NCBI GenBank assembly: GCA_000824825.2
Contig: LM655174.1
Coordinates: forward strand, 4,420 to 68,419
Source: Mesorhizobium sp. ORS 3324
GTDB taxonomy: Bacteria > Pseudomonadota > Alphaproteobacteria > Rhizobiales > Rhizobiaceae
DNA length: 64,000 bases
Direction: 5' to 3'
Shown: positions 9,306 to 18,252 of the stretch, piece after piece
Layout of the letters: each line of letters opens with the position of its first letter
Position numbering within the stretch: the first letter of the stretch is position 1
Made by a program: the position numbers and the translations under genes
The notes under the pieces: generated by a model
Databases searched by the model: none
Told to the model about the DNA's origin: nothing
What the model saw: only the letters and a program-made list of their open reading frames with translations

Positions 9306-9371
9306 GCGCAACAGGTAGCGCGACGGCAAGCAATCGCCAAGAAAAATCGGAACAAAAGGGGATCATTCTCC

Positions 9372-9516
9372 CCTTCTCCCCTTGTGGGAGAAGGTGGATC
9401 GGCGCGATAGCGCCGAGACAGATGAGGGGTGTTCCAGCGGAGTGAGACGTTGGCGTTCCCTGGAACACCCCTCATCCGTCGCCTTCGGCGACTCCTTCTC
9501 CCACAAGGGGAGAAGG
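9372..9516. repeat. Large nested palindrome, 145 bp
   Basis: Two 23-bp arms, 9372-9394 and 9494-9516, are exact inverted copies. Inside them a second exact 17-bp inverted pair lies at 9421-9437 and 9460-9476. Each side also carries its own small hairpin: GGCGC-GATA-GCGCC at 9401-9414 and GTCGCC-TTC-GGCGAC at 9478-9492. The two small hairpins differ in sequence yet both pair perfectly. The element lies between the NlpC/P60 stop and the Lhr helicase start on the minus strand, so a transcript through both genes would contain it. It contains no coding sequence. Confidence 0.9.
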
Positions 9517-9527
9517 AGGGCGTTATG

Positions 9528-10388
9528 CTACGGCCTCCTGAATCCTGTCGGGCCGCCATAGAGGTAGCCAATGCGCTCGACCGCCTCCTTCAGCCCCTCG
9601 CGCGAGACCAGCATGGTGTGGCCGTTGGCGTGGATCATGTCCTTCGCGTCGGTCATGATCGCGACGTGGCCCTTCCAGAAGACGAGGTCGCCGCGCTGCA
9701 GCCCCGAAAAATCCGGACCCGGCTCCAACGGCGTGCCGATCGATGCCGCCTGCATGTCGGTGTCGCGCAACACATCCTTGCCCGTCATGCGCATCGACAG
9801 TTGCACGAGGCCGGAGCAGTCGATGCCGAAGCCGGAAACGCCACCCCAGAGATAGGGCGTGCCGAGGAACCTTTCCGCGATCGCCACATAGTCGTCTGCC
9901 ACCTCGGTGATCGGCCGCAGATGGCGGGCGATGACCGCCTGGCCGGAGGGCAGCAGCGCATAGTGCGTGCCGCGCGTTTCGGCGGAGCCGGTTACCGTCA
10001 CCGTCGAGCCCATCGACAATTGTCCGCCGATCGGAAAACGTAGGTCTGGCCCCGGATAGAGGAAGGTGCGCGGCACCGAGACGATATGGGTCGGAGCATG
10101 CGCGCGTGCGCCAAGCAGGTCGTCGGCGACATAGCCGACATAGCCGTCGCGCTCGGCCTGCACCCAGGCCCATCCTTCCGCATCCTCGAAGACCAGCACA
10201 TCGTCGCCGAACAGCGCCTGCGTGTTGACGCCGGCATCGGGGCTCGGCGCCTTGCGCAGGTCGGCAACAGAAGTCGTGATCCGCGCCGGGCGGCCGGCGA
10301 CAAAGCGTTCGGCAGCGACCTCGCCCTTCAGCCTGGCATCGGCAAGGTCGGAACGAAAGGCGTGAAGGCGGGCATCCCTGGCAGTCAA
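9528..10388 (-). CDS. SH3-containing NlpC/P60 (C40) peptidase
   Basis: A 286-residue protein with SH3-like segments over about residues 35-130 and an NlpC/P60 catalytic domain from about 160. The catalytic cysteine is C191 in IDCSGLVQL; H241 in WKGHVAIM is the expected histidine, with further histidines at 253 and 257. Such enzymes cut peptide bonds in peptidoglycan stems. There is no clear signal peptide, which suggests a cytoplasmic role on imported or recycled muropeptides. A MarR gene lies 29 bp upstream and a leucyl aminopeptidase beyond it, all on the minus strand, so the set may process cell-wall peptides together. Confidence 0.87.
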   Translation of the reverse strand: MTARDARLHAFRSDLADARLKGEVAAERFVAGRPARITTSVADLRKAPSPDAGVNTQALFGDDVLVFEDAEGWAWVQAERDGYVGYVADDLLGARAHAPTHIVSVPRTFLYPGPDLRFPIGGQLSMGSTVTVTGSAETRGTHYALLPSGQAVIARHLRPITEVADDYVAIAERFLGTPYLWGGVSGFGIDCSGLVQLSMRMTGKDVLRDTDMQAASIGTPLEPGPDFSGLQRGDLVFWKGHVAIMTDAKDMIHANGHTMLVSREGLKEAVERIGYLYGGPTGFRRP

Positions 10389-10417
10389 ATCGGCAATCCA
10401 GTCAATTTGGAGATCGG

Positions 10418-10768
10418 TCAGATGGGCAGCTCATGCGCCCTGACGACGATACCATCGCCGAAGCGCTCGACAAAGAGCGCGCCTTCCACCGTGCGCCGGA
10501 CCAGCACGTTGCGCTTGTCGAGCTCGTCGCGGTGGCGCGATACCAGCTTCAGCGCGCCCATCGTGTCGAGCGCGCGGGTGATGACGGGCTTGGTGACATT
10601 GAGCCTGGCGGCCAGGCCGCGCACCGTATGCGGCGGCGGATCGAGATAGATGGTGAGCAGGATCGCCGTCTGGCGCATGGTGAGATCGGGCTCGCCGCCG
10701 CGCACCTGCGACAGCATCACCTGCTGCCACAGTCGCAAGGCCTGGCTCGGGCGCATCGAGATCGACAT
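10418..10768 (-). CDS. MarR-like winged-helix regulator
   Basis: A 116-residue protein with a MarR fold: the recognition region reads TVRGLAARLNVTKPVITRAL (about residues 48-67), followed by the wing segment around SRHRDELDKRN. It is shorter than typical MarR proteins because the dimerisation helices are reduced. It lies between the aminopeptidase and the NlpC/P60 gene on the same strand, 72 bp and 29 bp away. It may control this small operon, but no operator was identified. Confidence 0.75.
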   Translation of the reverse strand: MSISMRPSQALRLWQQVMLSQVRGGEPDLTMRQTAILLTIYLDPPPHTVRGLAARLNVTKPVITRALDTMGALKLVSRHRDELDKRNVLVRRTVEGALFVERFGDGIVVRAHELPI

Positions 10769-10840
10769 GCCGCAAGCATGACGGCAAATTGTTTCGCTTC
10801 CGTTTCAGTTTCGAACGTTTTGCCTGCTTCGGGTCGAATC

Positions 10841-12205
10841 CTATCCAAAGCGCTGCGCGACGATCCGCTCCAGCGCGCGAATGCCCTGCGCTTCGCCGCC
10901 CGTAAGCCCGTATGGGCGGTCGCTGGGGTTCCAGGCGAAGATGTCGAGATGCGCCCAGTTGGGCGTCTTCTCGACGAAGCGCTTGAGGAAGAGAGCCGCG
11001 GTGATCGATCCGGCGAAGCCGTCCGTCGTGACGTTGTTGACGTCGGCGATCTTCGAGGAAAGTTTTGCGTCGTAGGGACGCCACAGCGGCATGCGCCAGA
11101 GCGGATCCTCGACGGCGAGCGAGGCCGCGGCAAGATCGGCCGCCAGAGCCTCGTCGCCGGTGTAGAAGGGCGGCAGGTCGGGACCGAGCGCGACACGCGC
11201 GGCTCCGGTCAACGTCGCCATGTCGATCAGCAGCGCTGGCTGCTCCTCGTCGGCAAGCGCCAGCGCGTCGGCCAGAACCAGCCGGCCTTCCGCGTCGGTA
11301 TTGCCGATCTCGACGGTGATGCCCTTGCGGCTCCTCAAAACGTCGCCCGGACGGAAGGCGTTGCCGGCGATCGAATTTTCCACCGCGGGGATCAACACCC
11401 GCAGCCGGATATTCAGCTTCGCAGCCATGATCATGGAGGCGAGACCGAGCACGTTGGCGGCGCCGCCCATGTCCTTCTTCATCAAAAGCATGCTCGACGA
11501 CGGTTTGATGTCGAGACCGCCGGTGTCGAAGCAGACGCCCTTGCCGACCAGCGTCACCTTCGGCGCATCGCTAGGTCCCCATCTCATGTCGATCAGCCGC
11601 GGCGCGCCGGTCGAGGCGCGGCCGACGGCATGGATCATCGGGAAATTTCGCATCAGGAGATCGTCGCCCTTGACGACGGAGACGTCGGCGCCGTGCGCGG
11701 CGGCCAATGCTTGCGCGGCCTCCTCCAGGTCGCCCGGCCCCATGTCGCTGGTCGGCGTGTTGACGAGGTCGCGGGTCAGGAACACGCCCTCGGCGATGCG
11801 GCGCACATGTGCGCCATCTGCCCCTGCCGGCAGCGCGAAGCGCAACGCCTTGCCGGGCTTCTTGCCGTAGCGGGTGAAGACATAACCGCCGAGGACGAGC
11901 GCCAGTGCCGCAAGATCGGGCGCAGGCAAATCCTGGGCAAAATGCCATTCGCCCTCGGGCAGGGATCTCGCCAAGGCGCCGACGGCAAGCTGGCTCTCGC
12001 CGTCGCCGGTGCCGAACAGCGCGCCGGCGAGCGCGCCACCCTCGCCCGGAAGTATCAATGTGCGGCCTGCCTCGCCGGAAAAGCCGTTCGCCCGTGCCCA
12101 GGCGATTGCGGCAGGCGGAAGGCCTGTGCCGTCGAGGCCGTCCTTTCCCACCAGATAAACTGGCAAGGCGGCTTCCGGTTTCTGATCAACGAGTTCGACG
12201 GGCAT
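10841..12205 (-). CDS. Leucyl aminopeptidase family protein (M17)
   Basis: A 454-residue M17 metallopeptidase. The two-metal site motifs are present: GKGVCFDTGGLDIK (about 221-234), KKDMGG (243-248) and NTDAEGRL (302-309). M17 enzymes release N-terminal residues from peptides in the cytoplasm. The N-terminal domain (about 1-140) is divergent from classic PepA, as in the alphaproteobacterial second paralog group. It is divergent from tadD and upstream of the MarR and NlpC/P60 genes, so it may act on peptide products of the latter. Confidence 0.87.
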   Translation of the reverse strand: MPVELVDQKPEAALPVYLVGKDGLDGTGLPPAAIAWARANGFSGEAGRTLILPGEGGALAGALFGTGDGESQLAVGALARSLPEGEWHFAQDLPAPDLAALALVLGGYVFTRYGKKPGKALRFALPAGADGAHVRRIAEGVFLTRDLVNTPTSDMGPGDLEEAAQALAAAHGADVSVVKGDDLLMRNFPMIHAVGRASTGAPRLIDMRWGPSDAPKVTLVGKGVCFDTGGLDIKPSSSMLLMKKDMGGAANVLGLASMIMAAKLNIRLRVLIPAVENSIAGNAFRPGDVLRSRKGITVEIGNTDAEGRLVLADALALADEEQPALLIDMATLTGAARVALGPDLPPFYTGDEALAADLAAASLAVEDPLWRMPLWRPYDAKLSSKIADVNNVTTDGFAGSITAALFLKRFVEKTPNWAHLDIFAWNPSDRPYGLTGGEAQGIRALERIVAQRFG

Positions 12206-12241
12206 TCAATGGTCTCCGGTCGGTCACAGCGAGTCGGCTTC

Positions 12242-12256
12242 TTAACCGTCCGTTAG
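12242..12256. promoter_or_regulatory. CtrA-like site upstream of tadD
   Basis: TTAACCGTCCGTTAG matches the CtrA consensus TTAA-N7-TTAA with one mismatch, and a further TTAA lies at 12259-12262. It sits about 55 bp upstream of tadD in the region shared with the aminopeptidase gene. One-mismatch sites can arise by chance, so it is a candidate only. Confidence 0.35.
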
Positions 12257-12310
12257 GGTTAACAGAATATTTCTGCAGGAGGAAAGACGGCCAGCAACGG
12301 CCGCGCAAGA

Positions 12311-13156
12311 ATGGAGACCAAGGTGCCGATGCCGATCCATGCGCCAAACGTCAAAGGCAAGCGTCTGATCATCACGGCATTGATGGTGGCGCTGGCGGCC
12401 AGCGTGGCGGGCTGCGCCAGCACCAGCAAGTTCACCACGGGCTCCATTTCCAGCTCCGACAACAGGCCGCTGGAAACCATGTCGGCTACCGAATTGCACA
12501 GCGCCACGGCCAGGCTCGGCGAGTCCTACGCCAGAAACCCGAACGACAAGCCCATCGCCACGAATTTCGCCGCGGCCTTGCAGATGGATGGCGACGCCGA
12601 CCAGTCGCTCGCCGTGATGCGCAAGCTCGCAATCGCCTATCCCAAGGACCGCGACGTGCTCGCCGCCTATGGCAAGGCGCTTGCCGCCAACGGACAGTTC
12701 GAGCCGGCGCTCGATGCCGTACGCCGCGCGCAGACGCCGGAATATCCGGACTGGCGGCTGGTGTCGGCGGAAGCCGCCATCCTCGACCAGATGGGGCAGC
12801 GCGACGAGGCGCGCCAGGACTACCGCAAGGCCCTGGAGCTCAAGCCGAACGAACCTTCCATCCTCTCCAATCTCGGCATGTCCTATGTGCTCGAAGGGGA
12901 CCTGCGCACGGCGGAAACCTACATGCGCTCGGCCGCGCAGCAGCCGAACGCCGACAGCCGCGTGCGGCAGAATCTGGCGCTGGTCGTCGGCCTGCAGGGC
13001 CGCTTCGACGAAGCCGAGAAGATTGCCTCGCAGGAGCTTTCGCCGGAGCAGGCCCAGGCCAACATCGCCTATCTGCGCCAGATGCTTGCGCAGCAGAATG
13101 CCTGGACCCAGCTCAAGGACCAGGACAAGGGTAAGGCAAAGGTCGCGACGAACTGA
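12311..13156 (+). CDS. tadD: TadD-like TPR lipoprotein
   Basis: A 281-residue protein with a lipoprotein signal (lipobox around SVAGCAS, cysteine near residue 37) followed by tetratricopeptide repeats over about 90-260, for example NEPSILSNLGMSYVLEGDL. TadD is thought to be the outer-membrane pilotin-like factor that helps the secretin in Flp pilus assembly. It converges on tadC-tadB and completes the pilus locus. A second start at 12329 (MPIHAPN) is equally plausible; an AGGAGG at 12277-12282 lies too far upstream to serve either start well. Confidence 0.85.
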   Translation: METKVPMPIHAPNVKGKRLIITALMVALAASVAGCASTSKFTTGSISSSDNRPLETMSATELHSATARLGESYARNPNDKPIATNFAAALQMDGDADQSLAVMRKLAIAYPKDRDVLAAYGKALAANGQFEPALDAVRRAQTPEYPDWRLVSAEAAILDQMGQRDEARQDYRKALELKPNEPSILSNLGMSYVLEGDLRTAETYMRSAAQQPNADSRVRQNLALVVGLQGRFDEAEKIASQELSPEQAQANIAYLRQMLAQQNAWTQLKDQDKGKAKVATN

Positions 13157-13186
13157 TCGTTCGGCATCCAGCCATGCCGGGCAAGG

Positions 13187-13218
13187 AAAAGCCGCGCGGC
13201 ACTCGCCGCGGGGCTTTT
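13187..13218. terminator. Bidirectional terminator between tadD and tadC
   Basis: AAAAGCCGCGCGGC-ACTC-GCCGCGGGGCTTTT: a GC-rich stem with one non-pair, flanked by A4 and T4, placed between two converging genes. It should end tadD transcripts and the long minus-strand cpa/tad operon. Confidence 0.8.
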
Positions 13219-13237
13219 GTCATGACCTCGTCTTAGC

Positions 13238-14254
13238 TTATTGGCTGCTGGAACTATGCTGGTCGCCGAAGATGCCGCGCTGGCTGACCTGGATGCCGGC
13301 CGGTCCGAGGATGATGGCGAACAGGACCGGCAGGAAGAACAGGATCATCGGCACGGTGAGCTTCGGCGGAAGTGCTGCCGCCTTCTTCTCGGCCGCATTC
13401 ATGCGCATGTCGCGGCTTTCCGAGGCCAGCACGCGCAGCGCATGCGCCACCGGCGTGCCATAACGCTCCGCCTGAACCAGGGCCTGGGACACCGCCTTCA
13501 CCGATTCCAGACCCGTACGGCCTGCCAGGTTTTCATAGGCGACCTTGCGTTCCTGCAGATAGGAAAGCTCGGCATTGGTGAGCACGAACTCCTCGGCGAG
13601 CGCCACCGACTGCGCGCCGATCTCGTCGGCGACCTTGCGAAGCGCCGCTTCCACCGACATGCCGGATTCGACGCAGATCAGCATCAGGTCGAGCGCATCC
13701 GGCCATGCCAGCTGGATCGACTGCTTGCGCTTGGTCGCGCGGTTGTTGACGTAAAGGATCGGCGCATAGAAGCCGCCATAGGCGACGACAATGCAGACGA
13801 ACAGCTTGATGAGAGGCGGCTGCTGCGCCAGACCGCCCAGAATGAACAGATAGACTGCCGCCAGCGCGAATCCGACGAAGGGCAGGATCAGTCGAAAGAA
13901 CAGGAAGCGCGTCAGCGGATTCTGACCGCGGAAACCTGCCACCTTGAGCTTCTGCAGCGTGCCTTCGTCGGCAAGCGCGCGCCTGAGATCCAGCCGGTCG
14001 ACGATGTTGCGCATGCCGATCGACTGCTCCTCGCGCAGGCCCTTGCGGCGGCGGTCGGCTTCATTGGCGAGACGCGCACGCTGCTTGGCGCGCAGTTCAT
14101 CACGCTCGAGCGCCACCGTTTTCATGCGCGCCTTGAGCTGGTTGCCGCCAAGCGCCGGCATCACCGTGAAAACGGTCGCAAAAACCGCGATGCCGACCAG
14201 GAGCGCGATGAGGAAGGACGGGTCGGTGAGGGTCTTGACGACCTGGTCTGTCAT
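13238..14254 (-). CDS. tadC: Tad pilus inner-membrane platform protein TadC
   Basis: A 338-residue type II secretion F-family protein. There is one N-terminal membrane segment (about 12-32), a charged region with KQRARLANEADRRRKG, two central segments (about 120-165), the GspF domain (about 180-300) and a C-terminal segment (VPMILFFLPVLFAIILG). With TadB it forms the membrane platform on which CpaF drives Flp pilus assembly. It follows tadB by nine bases and is the last gene of the operon. Confidence 0.9.
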   Translation of the reverse strand: MTDQVVKTLTDPSFLIALLVGIAVFATVFTVMPALGGNQLKARMKTVALERDELRAKQRARLANEADRRRKGLREEQSIGMRNIVDRLDLRRALADEGTLQKLKVAGFRGQNPLTRFLFFRLILPFVGFALAAVYLFILGGLAQQPPLIKLFVCIVVAYGGFYAPILYVNNRATKRKQSIQLAWPDALDLMLICVESGMSVEAALRKVADEIGAQSVALAEEFVLTNAELSYLQERKVAYENLAGRTGLESVKAVSQALVQAERYGTPVAHALRVLASESRDMRMNAAEKKAAALPPKLTVPMILFFLPVLFAIILGPAGIQVSQRGIFGDQHSSSSQ

Positions 14255-14263
14255 TAGAGGCCC

Positions 14264-15277
14264 CTACACTTCGAAATTCATCATCTTGCGCATCACCAGG
14301 ATGCCGATCGACATCCAGACGCCGGAACAGCCGAGGATCAGATTGCCGACGCTCGTGGTGAACAGCGGCATGATGTAGGTCGGGCTGGTAAGATAGACGA
14401 GAAAGGCGACGACGAAGGGCAAGGCGCCGATGATGATGGCGGACGCCTTCGCTTCCATCGATAGCGCCTGCACCTTGGCCTTCATCTTCTTGCGGTCGCG
14501 CAACACGCGCGACAGGTTGCCAAGCGCCTCGGAGAGATTGCCGCCGGCCTGCGACTGGATCTGGATGACGATGCCGAAGAAGCCCGCCTCGGTGCAGGGC
14601 ATGGTCTCGGTCATGCGCAGCGTGGCGTCGGGGATCGACAGGCCCATCTGCTGGGAATCGACGATGCGGCGGAACTCGGAGCGAACGGGTTCGGGAGATT
14701 CATTGGCGATCAGGCGGATCGCATCGTTCAGCGGCAGGCCGGACTTGACCGCGCGCACGATGATGTCGAGGGCGTTCGGGAACTCTTCCAGGAAAGCCTT
14801 CACGCGGCGCGTGCGGCGGAAGGACACGAACCAGCGCGGCAGGCCGAGGGCTCCGGCGAGAAGCGCGCCGGGCAGGACCAGCAGGGGCGCGCCGGCGAGA
14901 TGGGCGAGGATCGTGACCACGACGCCGCAGACCACCGAGTAAATGTAGAAGCGCTCGATGGAAACCGTCATGCCGGCCTGGCGGATCTGGGCCTTCAGCG
15001 GCGGCTTCTTGAGGTTGCGGTCGTTGGATTTCTGCTTTTCATCGAGCTGCTTGAGCGAGTCCTGGAGGGTTTTGCGCCGCTTGACCGCTTCCGCGGCCCG
15101 GTCGCGCGAAGCCTTCACCACCGACCGGTCGGTCTCGGCCGTCTTGATCGTCTCAAGCCGCTTGCCGGCCTGTCTTTCGTTGTCGATGCGCCGGAACAGG
15201 AAAGCATAGGCCATCGCGCCGGCGCTGAGGCCGGCAAGCACGACGAAAGCCAGAACCGTGGTGTCAATTCCGAACAT
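14264..15277 (-). CDS. tadB: Tad pilus inner-membrane platform protein TadB
   Basis: A 337-residue F-family platform protein, paralogous to TadC. It has an N-terminal membrane segment, a charged stretch (about 30-90), paired central segments, the GspF domain (about 160-285) containing SGLPLNDAIRLIANESPEPV, and C-terminal membrane segments. It is separated from cpaF by 131 bp that hold two palindromic elements, the only large gap within the operon. Confidence 0.9.
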   Translation of the reverse strand: MFGIDTTVLAFVVLAGLSAGAMAYAFLFRRIDNERQAGKRLETIKTAETDRSVVKASRDRAAEAVKRRKTLQDSLKQLDEKQKSNDRNLKKPPLKAQIRQAGMTVSIERFYIYSVVCGVVVTILAHLAGAPLLVLPGALLAGALGLPRWFVSFRRTRRVKAFLEEFPNALDIIVRAVKSGLPLNDAIRLIANESPEPVRSEFRRIVDSQQMGLSIPDATLRMTETMPCTEAGFFGIVIQIQSQAGGNLSEALGNLSRVLRDRKKMKAKVQALSMEAKASAIIIGALPFVVAFLVYLTSPTYIMPLFTTSVGNLILGCSGVWMSIGILVMRKMMNFEV

Positions 15278-15307
15278 CGATCGAGGCCCCTACACCTCCA
15301 GATGCAC

Positions 15308-15410
15308 TAGAGCGGCTCAGCTTTTCATAGGATCGCCGACCCGCTCTAAAGATTTGTTTCTGCGCAATTCCGTACGGAAAACCGCCACGCACTTTTCCTG
15401 GAATTGCTCT
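15308..15410. repeat. Two palindromic elements inside the tad operon (family A, copy 2)
   Basis: The first part is an inverted repeat TAGAGCGG (15308-15315) and CCGCTCTA (15341-15348). The second is a family A element with GCAATTCC at 15364-15371 and GGAATTGC at 15400-15407. The minus-strand TAG stop of cpaF (15409-15411) touches the CTAGAGC edge that also appears at the end of the 32746-32789 copy, so the element may supply the stop codon. It may alter mRNA stability between cpaF and tadB. Confidence 0.8.
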
Positions 15411-16908
15411 AGTCAGCGCGTTTCTCCATGGCCTCGAGCGCATTGGCGAGACGCTGCTCCTCGCCATAGTAGCGGGCACGATCCCAGAAATGCGGCCGAC
15501 CGATACCGGTGGAGACATGCTCGCCGATCAGACGGCCGTTCGCGTCTTCGCCCTTGATGTTGTAGAGGACGATATCCTGGGTGATGATGACGTCGCCTTC
15601 CATGCCGATCACCTCGGTGATGTGGGTGATGCGGCGCGAGCCGTCGCGCAGGCGGGCCGCCTGGATGATCACGTCGACCGAGCCGACGACGATCTCCCGC
15701 ACCGTTTTCTGCGGCAGCGAGTAGCCGCCCATGGCGATCATCGATTCGATACGGTTCAGACACTCGCGCGGGCTGTTGGAGTGGATCGTGCCCATCGAGC
15801 CGTCATGGCCGGTGTTCATCGCCTGCAGGAGGTCGAACACTTCCGGCCCGCGCACCTCGCCGACGATGATCCGCTCTGGCCGCATGCGCAGGCAGTTCTT
15901 GACCAGGTCGCGCATCGTCACCTCGCCTTCGCCCTCGAGATTGGGCGGCCTGGTTTCGAGACGGACCACGTGCGGCTGCTGCAGCTGCAGCTCGGCCGAG
16001 TCCTCGCAGGTGATGACGCGTTCCTCGCGGTCGATGTAGTTGGTCAGGCAGTTAAGCAACGTGGTCTTGCCCGAGCCGGTACCGCCCGAGATGACGACAT
16101 TGCAGCGGACGCGGCCGATGATCTTGAGGATCTCCGCGCCTTGCGGCGAGATGGCGCCGAACTTGACCAGCTGGTCGAGCGTCAGCTTGTCCTTCTTGAA
16201 CTTGCGGATGGTGAGCGCGGTGCCGTCGAGCGAAAGCGGCGGCGCGATCACGTTGACGCGCGAGCCGTCGGGAAGGCGCGCGTCGCAGATCGGGCTCGAT
16301 TCATCGACGCGGCGGCCGACCTGGCTGACGATGCGCTGGCAGATGTTGAGAAGCTGCTGGTTGTCGCGAAAGCGGATGCCGGTCTGCTCAACCTTGCCGT
16401 TGACCTCGATGTAGACGTTCTTGGAGCCGTTGACCATGATGTCGGCGATATCGTCGCGCGCGAGCAGCGGCTCCAGCGGCCCATAGCCCAAAACGTCATT
16501 GCAGATGTCCTCGAGCAATTCCTCCTGCTCGGAGATCGACATCGCGAAGTTCTTGATCGCGATGATGTCGTTGACGATGTCGCGGATTTCCTCGCGCGCG
16601 CTTTCGGGATCGAGCTTGGCGAGCTGCGACAGGTCGATCGTGTCGATAAGCGCGGAAAACACCTGGCTCTTGGTGTCGTAATAGGTCTCGCTGCGCTCGC
16701 GCTGGACCTTCCTTGGCGGTTCGGGCGGCGCCATCGGCGGCGCCTCGACAGGACGCCGCGGCGGCGCGGCGGCGGCGCTTGGCGCCGGCGCGGCCGGCCG
16801 TTCAGGCGTTATCGTCCCGGTGGCGCCGGGAGCAGCCGGAGCGGGTGCTGGCGGACGGAATTCGGGTGGTGCCCGGTTGCCGTCGTCGATGCCTCTTCTA
16901 CCAAACAT
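15409..16908 (-). CDS. cpaF: Tad pilus assembly ATPase CpaF/TadA
   Basis: A 499-residue secretion ATPase of the GspE/VirB11 superfamily. A proline/alanine-rich region (about 15-66) precedes the N-terminal domain; Walker A is GGTGSGKT (275-282), and the Walker B/aspartate box region holds [17 protein letters not shown]. It powers Flp pilus extension at the inner membrane. It lies 30 bp after cpaE and upstream of tadB-tadC. The C-terminal end abuts a family A palindrome. Confidence 0.93.
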   Translation of the reverse strand: MFGRRGIDDGNRAPPEFRPPAPAPAAPGATGTITPERPAAPAPSAAAAPPRRPVEAPPMAPPEPPRKVQRERSETYYDTKSQVFSALIDTIDLSQLAKLDPESAREEIRDIVNDIIAIKNFAMSISEQEELLEDICNDVLGYGPLEPLLARDDIADIMVNGSKNVYIEVNGKVEQTGIRFRDNQQLLNICQRIVSQVGRRVDESSPICDARLPDGSRVNVIAPPLSLDGTALTIRKFKKDKLTLDQLVKFGAISPQGAEILKIIGRVRCNVVISGGTGSGKTTLLNCLTNYIDREERVITCEDSAELQLQQPHVVRLETRPPNLEGEGEVTMRDLVKNCLRMRPERIIVGEVRGPEVFDLLQAMNTGHDGSMGTIHSNSPRECLNRIESMIAMGGYSLPQKTVREIVVGSVDVIIQAARLRDGSRRITHITEVIGMEGDVIITQDIVLYNIKGEDANGRLIGEHVSTGIGRPHFWDRARYYGEEQRLANALEAMEKRAD

Positions 16909-16938
16909 GATCGACTATCCGATGCCGCTCGATGAGCG

Positions 16939-18228
16939 TCACTTCTTGTTGCGCGAAAGCTTGCCGAGGATGGAGCTCAGGCCTGCCTTCTTCTTTGCCT
17001 TGATTTCGCTGCGCCCGGTCAGCACATGGGCGATTTCGTTGATGGTGGCGACGACCGGGCTCTTGGTGTCCATCTCGCCAAGCATGCGGCCGTTGTTGGC
17101 CGCATTACCGAACAGCAGCGGCTCGAAATTGATCACCGCCATGGGTGTGATGCCTAGCGGCTCGGAAAAGTCCGAGGCCGCGATCTCCGGCCGTTTCGGC
17201 ACCCCTGCCTGGTTGATGATGAGCTTCGGCGGCGGATCGTTGGGCCGCAGGCGCTTCAGCATGTCCACCATGTTCTTGGTGTTGCGCAGATTGGCGAGCT
17301 CGGGCGTGGCCGTGATAACGATCTCGTCGGCCTTGATCAGCGTGGTCTTCGACCAACCGCTCCAGACATGGGGGACATCGAGCACGAGCAGAGGCGCGCT
17401 GCGCTGCGCCGTTTCGATGACCTGCGAGAAGGCGTCGGGGTCGAAATCGTAGACGCGTTCGAGCGTGGAAGGTGCGGCGAGCAGCGAGAGATGCTCGGCG
17501 CACTGCGCAAGCAGGCGGTCGAGATAGACCTCGTCGACGCGCTCGGGCGAAAACACCGCCTCGGCGATACCTTGCGCCGGATCCTGGTCGAAGTTGATGT
17601 TGGCTGTGCCGAAGGCGAGGTCGAGATCAGCGACGACGACTTCGGACTTGAACAGCGACGACATCGCCCAGGCGACGTTGTGAGCGATCGTCGAGGAGCC
17701 GACGCCGCCCTTGGCGCCGATGAAGGCGATCGAGCGGCCGATCGGATCGGATTCGGGGTCGACAAAAATCGACGACACGACGCTGACGATGTCGGTCATC
17801 GAGACCGGCGCGATGACATATTCGGAAATGCCGGAGCGGATGAGCTCGCGATAAAGCCCGACATCGTTGTAATGGCCGATGACCACCACCTTCGAGGACG
17901 GATCGCAATATTCCGCCAGGTGCGAGAGCTGCTCGAGCAGCTGTTTCGGCTCGCTGCGCGATTCCAGCAGGATCAGGTTGGGCGTCGGCGCCGACTGGTA
18001 GAATTCGATCGCGGTGGCGATGCCGCCCATATGGACCTTGAGATGGGCCTTGGCCATGCGGCGATCCTCGCCGGCGCGCTCGATGGGATTGGCGACGCCC
18101 TCGGTCTCGCAAAAGGCCTGGATCGAGATGCGCGGCACCGGGCGCAGCGCCTGCATGGCGGCAATGTCCTGCTGGGAGGCGTCGCCGACGTCCTCGGGCG
18201 TGTCGTAGGCAAGATTGCTCATCGTCAT
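16939..18228 (-). CDS. cpaE: Pilus localisation ATPase CpaE/TadZ
   Basis: A 429-residue protein with an N-terminal receiver-like domain (about 60-160) and a ParA/MinD-type ATPase domain. The deviant Walker A is KGGVGSST (173-180), where serine replaces the usual lysine-threonine arrangement, as is common in TadZ proteins. It places the Tad machinery, usually at a cell pole. The gap to cpaD is 24 bp. Confidence 0.9.
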   Translation of the reverse strand: MTMSNLAYDTPEDVGDASQQDIAAMQALRPVPRISIQAFCETEGVANPIERAGEDRRMAKAHLKVHMGGIATAIEFYQSAPTPNLILLESRSEPKQLLEQLSHLAEYCDPSSKVVVIGHYNDVGLYRELIRSGISEYVIAPVSMTDIVSVVSSIFVDPESDPIGRSIAFIGAKGGVGSSTIAHNVAWAMSSLFKSEVVVADLDLAFGTANINFDQDPAQGIAEAVFSPERVDEVYLDRLLAQCAEHLSLLAAPSTLERVYDFDPDAFSQVIETAQRSAPLLVLDVPHVWSGWSKTTLIKADEIVITATPELANLRNTKNMVDMLKRLRPNDPPPKLIINQAGVPKRPEIAASDFSEPLGITPMAVINFEPLLFGNAANNGRMLGEMDTKSPVVATINEIAHVLTGRSEIKAKKKAGLSSILGKLSRNKK

Positions 18229-18252
18229 GCTCTTTCCGCCGTCTGGCGCGGC

